Below are positions 1 to 6,001 of a stretch of DNA of 6,434 nt, in pieces (positions within the stretch are counted from its first letter, which is position 1; every line of letters begins with the position of its first letter). A program made the position numbers and the translations under genes. The DNA comes from Anaerolineae bacterium. Its GTDB lineage: Bacteria > Chloroflexota > Anaerolineae > 4572-78 > J111. The notes under the pieces are model-generated. The model was not told where the DNA came from. It ran no database searches and saw only the letters and a program-made list of their open reading frames with translations. The DNA is taken from contig JAGRBY010000419.1 of assembly GCA_020433835.1 (NCBI GenBank), positions 1 to 6,434 of the forward strand, given 5' to 3'.

Positions 1-61
1 ATACCTTTCTTTCATAAAAATGCCTCAAAAATAAAAGAAAAGTACTACTTTGCCAATCTTT

Positions 62-254
62 GCTTCTATACTGAAATCAGAATGAAACCAGAACTTTTTG
101 GGTATCTGTTTCGTCATGCCCGCATGGTGTTAGCGGGCATCCAGGCTTGTCGGCCCCACTGGATGCCCGCTAAGCTTGTCCTCGCGTAGGCGGGGAAGCA
201 TGCGGGCATAACGGCCAAAAGTTTCGGTCTCAATCTATTTTTAGTATAAGAAGC
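62..254. repeat. MITE/REP-like palindromic element, 193 bp
   Basis: Nested inverted repeats span the whole element. The outer ends GCTTCTATACT (62-72) and AGTATAAGAAGC (243-254) are complementary with one gap. The next segments (about 73-101 and 214-242) pair imperfectly, at roughly three quarters of positions. The middle arms 112-126 and 199-213 (CGTCATGCCCGCATG and CATGCGGGCATAACG) pair with one mismatch. The inner arms 130-144 and 159-173 (TTAGCGGGCATCCAG and CTGGATGCCCGCTAA) are perfect 15-bp complements around a 14-nt loop. The core ATGCCCGC occurs four times in alternating orientation. There is no ORF inside and no clear target-site duplication. This organisation fits a non-autonomous mobile element or a REP/BIME-type repeat. 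If transcribed it would form a long hairpin. Copy number cannot be judged from one window. Confidence 0.75.
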
Positions 255-282
255 TGTTTGAAAAGTCAGCGTTTACAGATTT

Positions 283-363
283 GTCCACAGATTTACACGA
301 ATATTCACTGTTTTTATCTAAACCTTTTCTATTATCTGTGAGAATCTGTGTTCATCTGTGGAC
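283..363. repeat. Inverted pair of ATCTGTG-type repeat arms
   Basis: The left arm 283-308 and right arm 338-363 are inverted copies matching at 20 of 26 positions, separated by a 29-nt AT-rich spacer. The right arm contains ATCTGTG three times at an exact 10-bp period (334-340, 344-350, 354-360). The left arm carries the reverse complement CACAGAT (286-292), with a related ACAGAT at 275-280. Similar phased ATCTGTG strings are, from general knowledge, common intergenic repeats in environmental bacterial genomes. The function is unknown. The 10-bp phasing puts the motif on one face of the helix, which could suit a bound protein. Confidence 0.65.
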
Positions 364-438
364 TTTGTAAGGTTTTTAAAACATCATTGCCTTGTTAATT
401 TCAACTTAAAATCATTTTTATGGTATGATAGAGTCAAG

Positions 439-468
439 TTTGAATATAACGTTATAACACGATACAAT
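439..468 (+). promoter_or_regulatory. Promoter of the GAF-PP2C gene, probably giving a leaderless mRNA
   Basis: TTGAAT (439-444) and TACAAT (463-468) are separated by 18 bp and match the sigma70/SigA-type -35 and -10 consensus well. The expected start point is about 474-477, at or immediately before the ATG at 478. No Shine-Dalgarno-like purine run precedes that ATG, so a leaderless transcript is the natural reading. A second -10-like TATGAT (424-429) has no good -35 partner. Confidence 0.55.
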
Positions 469-477
469 CTACACAAT

Positions 478-3400
478 ATGAGCCGATTCGTTATCCGCCT
501 CATCCAAAATCACATTGATGCCACTGCTAAAATCGTCACGGCGATTGGAAAGCATCTTACGAGTTATACCCTCTCTATCGCCAGGGATATATCCGAAGCT
601 GTTAACGATCCGGTTGATGCCACCGTGGTGTTGCTGAACCTTAACCAACTTGCTCCGCATCGGCTTAAGGCCGATTTGTCGTCTTTAACGACTCTTCATA
701 AAAATACCACCCTTATTTTGCTGGTTGAGCCTAACCTTAAAGCCGATTATGAAAAAACAGTTCTTGAAGCGCTCGAATGCGGAGCTGACGACTCCTTCAC
801 ACTGACGGAAAGTGGGCTTGTGCTTTTGGGCCGCCGCATAGCCACCCACTTTCAAGCGTGGAGCGAACATCTTAGCCAGAAAACGCTATCGCTAGAAGAA
901 CGCCTGGCCGAAATTATCGCAGCCGATAAATCGGACATGGCGATTCAGTTAATCGGCATCGATCATACCATCAAGGGCTGGAATTCTACCGCAGCCCGCT
1001 TTTTTGGGAGCGCTCCCAAAGAGGTTTTGGGCAAATCTATCAACGATTTATCCCTTTCAGCCGATGATCTTAACCGGCTGAAAGATATTATCGATCAAGC
1101 GCAAGCCACGTGCCAGCCGTTTTACATCGCGGCGATGCCGCTAGAGGGGCGTCGCTCAGCGCCGATGTGGGTTGATGTTCATGTCTACCCCATTTTTTCA
1201 GATTGGTGTTCTCCTGACGAAAACCCTCCAATTGCTGTCTGTATTGTGGCCAACCAGGCGATTAATTTTGAACAGCTTGAACGGTCGACCATTCAATATA
1301 ATCAGGATTTACAGCTTCTGCACGAAACCAATCGCCAAATTACTAGCCAGTTGGAATTACAGGCAACTCTGAGCAAAACCGTCGAACAAACAAAGCTGCT
1401 GCTCGATGGTGATAACTGCCAGATTTATCTGCTTGAAAAAGACAACAATACGCTGCGCACGGCAATTGCACTGGGGCCACTGGCCAATCCCATTAAAGCG
1501 CTGCCGCTGTCTATTAACCGCGAACCCATCAAAACGTTGGTTTCCACCAATCGACCAACCCTCCTCAAAGCTAACGATTTGGGCGAGTTTAGTCCTTACC
1601 CGGCCAATTATCGTTTGCTGACAGCGCCCTTAACAGCGTTGAATGGCATCATCGGCCTTATCATCGTCAGCCGGCAGTACCCCTTTACTGAGGATGAACG
1701 GTTTTTCTTTGAAAGTTTAATTCAACAAGCGTCTTTGGCCATTAATAATGCCCGGCTCTTTGAAGAGACACAACGCAGTTTGCAGGAACTTGCCGTTTTG
1801 TATGAAGCCAGCCAGGCGATTTCGTCGCACTGGAACGACCACGATGTGTTAAACACCTTAACCCGGCATATCGTCCAGGCGTTGGATGTTAGCCGGGGTT
1901 TTATTGTGAGTTGGGATAAGAATCAAAATAAAAGTTACATTCAAACCGAGTTTATCAATTTTGCGAAATCGCCGCTTAAACCGCCAAAAATCAGCCGCAC
2001 CATCGAACTAACAGAACGGGCGGCCCTGCTGACCCTAATCGATCAGAAGCGGCCGGTTTTTCTCTACTTCAACAACCCCTCGCTCGATGAGATTGAGCGC
2101 AAAGAGATGCAGCGTTACGACTGCAAGGTGCGGCTGCTATTACCGCTGGTGGCCAAAGGCCAAACGGTTGGGTGGGTGGAACTGTGGGAAACCGAGGACG
2201 ACCGCCATTTTACGGCCGATGAAGTGCGGCTGGCCCGCACGCTGTCCAGCCAGGTGGCGGTGGCGCTGCAAAATATTCGCTATTTAGAGCAAACGCAGCG
2301 CACGCTGGAAGAAACGACTGCGCTTTATCGGGTGGCCAGTGCCTTGACCACGCCGCAGGATCCCCAGGCGATTATCAGCACCGTTTTACACGAATTTTTG
2401 TTGGCGCTTAGCTTTAAGCAAGGCTCGGTTGTTATGTTTGATTACGGGACAAAATCGGGTGTTGTCAAAGCGCACAGCCATGATGATCACCCTGTCCGGC
2501 CGCCGCAGCTGGCTTATTATGATCCTGACAAAGAAAAGTCGCGGAGGCTGCATCGCATTCAGGAAGGGTATCAAATTCCTCTACAAAATAACCCTGTTTA
2601 CGAACGGATCATGCGAACCAATCAGCCGGTAATTATCGACAATCCCCAAGCCGAATGGTTGACCAAGACGCCTTCTTTTTTACCCGATCTGGTCATTCCG
2701 CCGGTGGGCGGCTGGGGTGACGAACAAGCGTTTAATATTTTGATTGTGCCGATTAGAATCCGTGAGGAAATTATCGGGGCGCTGGTGGCGGAAAATACGC
2801 GCCATAGCCGCAGTTTTGATCAGACCGATATCTCAACCGGGCAGGCTATGGCCGATCAGTTGGGTGTGGGGCTGCAAAACGTTCGGCTGTATGAGTCGGA
2901 ATATCGCCGGCGCGAACAGGCCGAAACCCTGCGCGAGGTGGCCGCCGTGGTCAGTTCCAGCCTCAACCTTAACGAGGTTCTGGAGCGCATTCTCGATCAG
3001 CTGGGCCGGGTGGTTCAGTATGACAGCGCGGCGATTCATCTTATTGAAGGGGAGCAGCGGCGGGTTATTGCCGGGCGCGGATTTAACCGTTTAGAAGACC
3101 ACATCGGCTTGACGTTTCCGGTTCACCTTGACCCTGAGAACGAACCGGGCGCAATCGCCATTCAAACGCGGCAGCCGCTGATCTTCAGCGACATTTCGGG
3201 GAGTTCCGACTCATTTCGGGAAATTCGTCACAGCCATATTAAATCGTGGATGGGGATTCCGCTTATTGCGCGTGACAAAGCCATCGGCCTGATCAGCATC
3301 GACAACTCTCATATTGATGCCTATACGGAAGAGGATTTGGAGTTGGCCCTGGCTTTTGCTAACCAGGTGGCGGTCACCCTTGAGAATGCGCGTTTGTACG

Positions 3401-4191
3401 AAATTGAAGTGCGTGAGTTGGAACGTGAATTAAACATTGCTCACGAAATTCAAGAAACACTGCTGCCCCAATTTATTCCCCAAATTCCCGGCCTTGATAT
3501 TGCCGGCCGCATTGAACCGGCCCGCCAAGTGGGCGGCGACTTTTTTCACTTTTTCTCAACCAATGATGACGAGTTGGGGGTGGCCATTGGCGATGTGAGC
3601 GGCAAAGGTATTCCGGCGGCGCTGTATATGGCGGCCGGGATTACGGCTATCGATACCCAAACCGGCCCCGGTGTAACTCCCGGCGAGCTGCTCAATAAGC
3701 TGAACACCAAACTTTACAACCGGCTGCGCGAGAATCGCATGAACATCGCCCTGCAAATTGCCATCTTTACCCCGCTGCCGATTGATGAAACCAAGCCCCA
3801 AGAAGAACAACAAGCCCGAGGCAGCATGATTACCGCTGCCAGCGCCGGAATGATCGCCCCGATTGGGGCCACAATAAATGGCTGCCGCTATTTACCCATC
3901 GGCGGCCTGCCGATTGGGGCCTTGCCTTCGTCGCAGTATACCTATCAGGATGATATGTTTTTGCTCGATCCGTTCACGACGATTATTTTCACCAGCGACG
4001 GTATCGTCGAAGCCAAAAATGGCCACGGCGAACTGTTTGGGTTTGAGCGGTTAGAAGCGACAATTTTAGAGGTTGTCCATACCCGAGACGCCCAAGTCAT
4101 TGCCAACCATATCATCGACGCAGCCCAAATCTTTACCGGCGAAGCGGAACAGCATGATGATATGACGGTGGTGGTTGTCGTCAAAAAGTAG
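478..4191 (+). CDS. Multi-sensor PP2C (SpoIIE/RsbU-type) serine phosphatase with degenerate receiver, PAS and four GAF domains
   Basis: A 1237-residue protein with no evident signal peptide or membrane segment, so probably cytoplasmic. Domains in order: a receiver-like fold (about 3-125) whose phospho-acceptor site reads LLNLN, with Asn in place of Asp; PAS (about 150-260, with IKGWNSTAARFFG and EVLGKSINDL); GAF1 (about 293-428); GAF2 (about 446-603); GAF3 (about 625-805); GAF4 (about 828-975). GAF units are joined by helical linkers of the type NARLFEETQRSLQEL. The linker ELNIAHEIQETLLP (984-997) leads into an RsbU/SpoIIE phosphatase domain (about 1000-1237). Expected metal-binding acidic residues are present in GGD (D1021), DVSGKG (D1039), SDG (D1174) and DDM (1227-1229). 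The usual NAGH motif reads SAGM (1122-1125). Family knowledge suggests it dephosphorylates a Ser/Thr of an anti-sigma-antagonist (STAS) protein in response to small ligands or redox signals; no such partner is in the window. ATG 478 is chosen because the upstream GTG (358) lies in a repeat and ahead of the promoter. The stop is TAG, 5 bp from the convergent gene's stop. Confidence 0.9.
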   Translation: MSRFVIRLIQNHIDATAKIVTAIGKHLTSYTLSIARDISEAVNDPVDATVVLLNLNQLAPHRLKADLSSLTTLHKNTTLILLVEPNLKADYEKTVLEALECGADDSFTLTESGLVLLGRRIATHFQAWSEHLSQKTLSLEERLAEIIAADKSDMAIQLIGIDHTIKGWNSTAARFFGSAPKEVLGKSINDLSLSADDLNRLKDIIDQAQATCQPFYIAAMPLEGRRSAPMWVDVHVYPIFSDWCSPDENPPIAVCIVANQAINFEQLERSTIQYNQDLQLLHETNRQITSQLELQATLSKTVEQTKLLLDGDNCQIYLLEKDNNTLRTAIALGPLANPIKALPLSINREPIKTLVSTNRPTLLKANDLGEFSPYPANYRLLTAPLTALNGIIGLIIVSRQYPFTEDERFFFESLIQQASLAINNARLFEETQRSLQELAVLYEASQAISSHWNDHDVLNTLTRHIVQALDVSRGFIVSWDKNQNKSYIQTEFINFAKSPLKPPKISRTIELTERAALLTLIDQKRPVFLYFNNPSLDEIERKEMQRYDCKVRLLLPLVAKGQTVGWVELWETEDDRHFTADEVRLARTLSSQVAVALQNIRYLEQTQRTLEETTALYRVASALTTPQDPQAIISTVLHEFLLALSFKQGSVVMFDYGTKSGVVKAHSHDDHPVRPPQLAYYDPDKEKSRRLHRIQEGYQIPLQNNPVYERIMRTNQPVIIDNPQAEWLTKTPSFLPDLVIPPVGGWGDEQAFNILIVPIRIREEIIGALVAENTRHSRSFDQTDISTGQAMADQLGVGLQNVRLYESEYRRREQAETLREVAAVVSSSLNLNEVLERILDQLGRVVQYDSAAIHLIEGEQRRVIAGRGFNRLEDHIGLTFPVHLDPENEPGAIAIQTRQPLIFSDISGSSDSFREIRHSHIKSWMGIPLIARDKAIGLISIDNSHIDAYTEEDLELALAFANQVAVTLENARLYEIEVRELERELNIAHEIQETLLPQFIPQIPGLDIAGRIEPARQVGGDFFHFFSTNDDELGVAIGDVSGKGIPAALYMAAGITAIDTQTGPGVTPGELLNKLNTKLYNRLRENRMNIALQIAIFTPLPIDETKPQEEQQARGSMITAASAGMIAPIGATINGCRYLPIGGLPIGALPSSQYTYQDDMFLLDPFTTIIFTSDGIVEAKNGHGELFGFERLEATILEVVHTRDAQVIANHIIDAAQIFTGEAEQHDDMTVVVVVKK

Positions 4192-4196
4192 CCTGA

Positions 4197-5030
4197 TTAC
4201 TCAGCCGCCAGAAGGGGGTCGATCACGCCCTGAAAAACCTCAAACGGCTGCGAGCCAATAATCAAATCCCCATTGATGTTAAAGACCGGCTGCCCTCGAA
4301 TGCCGGCGTTAACCCGAAACTGATCCTGCTCATAAATTAAATCCAGATGGCGCTGCTCATCCATACAGGCGTTAAAGTCAACCGTATCAAAACCGGCATC
4401 GGCAGCGAGTTGTTTGACCATAGCCTGGATATCGCTAAACCAAAATGAATCCTGGTTTTCAAACAAAATGTTATGAAACTCCCAAAATCGACCCTGGTCA
4501 GCCGCGCACTCGGCGGCTTGATGGGTTTGCAGCGAGAGGTCGCCGTGGTTCAGCACCGGCGCAAAAATTAGCAGTAGTTGCCCATTTTTAACGTAGGTCT
4601 CTTTGATGGAATGCTCGGCCCCTAACACGTAGGTGCGGCAGGTCGGTCACATAAAATCGGAAAAATCAACCATTGTTATCGGAGCATTGGGGTTGCCTAA
4701 ATACATCAAATTCTCGGTGGTGCGGCCGGCGTTGTTTAACCAATCCGGTTCCGGGGTGGGAGTGGTGGTTGGTTCGGGTGTCGGGGTGTCGGTCGGCAGT
4801 GCTGTCGGTTGTGGCTCGGTGGCCTCGGTGGTGGGGATGTCGGCCACCGCCGTTGGCGTCGATGGCGATGACGCGGTAGGCACGGCAGTCTCGGTGGCGG
4901 TTGGGGGCGGCAGCGTAGAAACCGCGATTTCAGTAAGCGTTGGCTGCGGTGCAGGTGCCACAGCAGCTCCCCCACAGGCGGTCAGAGAGAGTGTTAACAC
5001 CCAGAGTATTGGAAAAATCAATCGTTTCAC
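4197..5030 (-). CDS. DsbA-like thioredoxin-fold lipoprotein, candidate selenoprotein (UPTC active site)
   Basis: Read through one in-frame TGA, this is a 277-residue protein. The GTG start at 5030 gives a short lipoprotein signal: KR, a hydrophobic run, then lipobox LTAC with lipidated Cys19 and GG. AGAAGGG lies 12 nt upstream, slightly far for a ribosome binding site. Residues about 22-95 form a Thr/Pro/Ala-rich linker. A DsbA/DSBA-like thioredoxin domain follows (about 105-275): NAPITMVDFSDFM, then TGA at residue 128, then PTCR (Cys131). Next come HQAAECAADQGRFWEFHNILFENQ, typical of the family's helical insert, and RGQPVFNING with the presumed cis-Pro248, then IIGSQPFEVF. In homologues the motif is CPxC, so the TGA sits precisely on the nucleophilic cysteine. 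Predicted role: extracytoplasmic, membrane-anchored thiol/selenol oxidoreductase or disulfide isomerase; substrate unknown. The start further upstream (5111) would bury the signal peptide. The stop is TAA. Alternatives are a nonsense mutation or sequencing error at that codon. Confidence 0.82.
4613..4646 (-). promoter_or_regulatory. Candidate bacterial SECIS stem-loop
   Basis: Directly after the TGA, the mRNA can form CCUA (4633-4630) pairing with UAGG (4624-4621) around the 5-nt loop CGUGU (4629-4625). Below an A/G mismatch the helix gains two more pairs (C4635-G4619 and G4636-C4618), giving six pairs in all. The loop begins 18 nt after the UGA and carries a G in its second position followed by U, which fits the general pattern of bacterial SECIS elements (short stem inside the coding region, G/U in the apical loop). 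The helix is short and was folded by eye, so support is moderate. Confidence 0.45.
4647..4649 (-). other. In-frame TGA, putative selenocysteine codon
   Basis: The codon order on the minus strand is GAT TTT ATG TGA CCG ACC TGC, i.e. D-F-M-U-P-T-C. The TGA replaces the first Cys of the family's CxxC motif while the second Cys (131) is intact. No other in-frame TGA occurs in the 1237-codon phosphatase gene, in lutA or in the visible part of lutB, and Trp is encoded by TGG, so genome-wide reassignment of TGA is unlikely. Selenoproteins of the DsbA-like group have been described in other bacteria. Confidence 0.75.
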
Positions 5031-5149
5031 GAAAAGTATTTTCCCTTCTATATCAGATTTTATCGATTTGACTGCTGTTGTTATGCGTAGAGACTGACAC
5101 CGGAGTATCATTACTTATTTTACATAAATACAATTTTTATGCACTGAGA

Positions 5150-5155
5150 ATTATA
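5150..5155 (-). promoter_or_regulatory. Possible extended -10 of the DsbA-like gene
   Basis: On the minus strand TATAAT (5155-5150) is preceded by TGG, making the extended -10 form TGnTATAAT. No convincing -35 lies 16-18 bp upstream. The start point would be near 5143, leaving a leader of about 113 nt before the GTG at 5030. The octamer GTTGTGGT occurs twice directly over and upstream of this -10. Confidence 0.4.
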
Positions 5156-5172
5156 CCACAACAAACCACAAC
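5155..5172. repeat. Tandem octamer ACCACAAC, 10-bp period
   Basis: ACCACAAC occurs at 5155-5162 and 5165-5172, two identical octamers one helical turn apart. They abut the minus-strand TATAAT and lie about 30-45 bp upstream of the lutA -35. The position in a divergent promoter region would suit an operator, but two copies are weak evidence. Confidence 0.4.
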
Positions 5173-5200
5173 CGGCTGTAAGACACCTTACAAACTACGC

Positions 5201-5228
5201 TTGCCAATTACCATCCTTGCGCTACAAT
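5201..5228 (+). promoter_or_regulatory. Promoter of the lut operon
   Basis: TTGCCA (5201-5206) and TACAAT (5223-5228), with a 16-bp spacer, form a good SigA-type promoter. Transcription should start near 5235, giving a leader of about 24 nt. AAAGGG (5246-5251) sits 7 nt before the ATG at 5259 and can serve as the ribosome binding site. Confidence 0.55.
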
Positions 5229-5258
5229 ACGGCTATCTTTTTCTCAAAGGGCATCTTT

Positions 5259-5996
5259 ATGACCACTCATATCACATCGGTACAACTTTTTGTCACCTGT
5301 CTCGTTGACAAATTTTTCCCTGATACCGGCTTTGCCGTGGTTGACATTTTAGAAGGGCTGGGCTTAACCGTCGAATTCCCCCTCGATCAAACATGCTGCG
5401 GCCAGCCGGCCTTCAACGCCGGTTTTTGGGACGATGCCTCAGCGATGGCCCGCTATACCATCGATATTTTATCACAAAGTGATGCTCCTGTCGTTATCCC
5501 CTCCGGCTCCTGCGGCGATATGATTATCCATCACTATGTCGATCTTCTGGCCGACGACCCGGCTTACGCGATTAAAGCGCAGGCCCTCAGCGCAAGAACC
5601 TACGAATTCACCCAATTTTTGGTCGATGTCTTGGGCGTTACTGAACTTAACAGTACAGCCGTCGGCTGTGTGGCATACCATGCCTCGTGCCACGGCTTGC
5701 GCGGGCTGGGCTTAAAAAATCAGCCGCAGAAACTGCTCGACCAGGTGGCCGGCATCGAACAAAAAGAACTGCCCGGCCGCGAGGAGTGCTGCGGGTTTGG
5801 CGGTCTCTTTGCTGTAAAAATGAGCCAGATTTCCGGGGCAATTTTACAGCGCAAGCTTGAAAACATCGAAGCCAGCGGGGCCGAGACCGTGGTCGGAACC
5901 GATGTTAGCTGCCTCATGCACATCGCCGGAGGGTTACAGCGCCGGGACAGTACCATTCAAGTAAAACATATTGCCGATATTCTGCGGAGCAAATAA
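5259..5996 (+). CDS. lutA: LutA-type Fe-S lactate utilisation protein (CCG domains)
   Basis: A 245-residue cytoplasmic protein of the LutA/YkgE family, close to the family's usual length. It has two cysteine-rich (CCG, heterodisulfide-reductase HdrB/GlpC-like) domains: C14, C46-C47 in TCCGQPAFNAG and C85 in PSGSC; then C144 in YHASCHGLRGLG, C177-C178 in EECCGFGG and C218 in VSCLMH. The spacing is nearly the same in both halves, showing an internal duplication. In characterised LutABC systems the complex oxidises L-lactate to pyruvate; LutA is thought to bind an Fe-S centre through these motifs and to pass electrons onward. ATG 5259 is preferred over the ATG at 5217 because the latter lies upstream of the -10, while 5259 has AAAGGG 7 nt upstream. 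lutB starts 5 nt after the TAA stop, so the two are co-transcribed. Confidence 0.92.
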   Translation: MTTHITSVQLFVTCLVDKFFPDTGFAVVDILEGLGLTVEFPLDQTCCGQPAFNAGFWDDASAMARYTIDILSQSDAPVVIPSGSCGDMIIHHYVDLLADDPAYAIKAQALSARTYEFTQFLVDVLGVTELNSTAVGCVAYHASCHGLRGLGLKNQPQKLLDQVAGIEQKELPGREECCGFGGLFAVKMSQISGAILQRKLENIEASGAETVVGTDVSCLMHIAGGLQRRDSTIQVKHIADILRSK

Positions 5997-6001
5997 CCCT
6001 T

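Larger units (their letters stand above)
1..477. other. Non-coding, repeat-bearing region upstream of the phosphatase gene
   Basis: No credible coding sequence is seen here on either strand. The first about 60 bases are A/T-rich with no recognisable signal. The rest holds two separate inverted-repeat structures (about 62-254 and 283-363) and then an AT-rich promoter segment (about 364-477). An open frame does run into this region from the downstream gene, starting at a GTG at 358, but that GTG lies inside the ATCTGTG repeat arm and the 40 residues it would add match no domain, so the stretch is best treated as intergenic. Confidence 0.75.

Noticed and set aside
112..213. The palindromes as a simple rho-independent terminator or CRISPR repeat
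   Set aside because: There is no T-run after the stem, and the repeats are nested inverted arms, not regularly spaced direct repeats with unique spacers.
358..477. N-terminal 40-residue extension of the phosphatase from GTG 358
   Set aside because: The GTG lies inside the ATCTGTG repeat arm and upstream of a good promoter, there is no ribosome binding site, and the added residues are encoded by AT-rich DNA with no domain similarity.
4192..4196. Terminator between the convergent genes
   Set aside because: The stops are 5 bp apart and no GC-rich hairpin with a T-run is visible at the junction; termination must occur inside the opposing gene or be factor-dependent.
4197..4628. Separate small gene encoding only the C-terminal half of the DsbA-like protein
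   Set aside because: It would begin after the active site and lack the first strand of the thioredoxin fold, and it is in the same frame as the upstream piece with only a TGA between them.
4647..4649. Genome-wide reassignment of TGA to Trp or Gly
   Set aside because: No other in-frame TGA occurs in more than 1600 codons of the three neighbouring genes, and Trp uses TGG. The caveat is that none of the complete genes here ends in TGA, so this rests on absence only.
4633..5097. Plus-strand Gly/Val/Ser-rich ORF of 154 residues
   Set aside because: It is the antisense shadow of the Thr/Pro-rich linker; its low-complexity composition is explained by the complementary codons.
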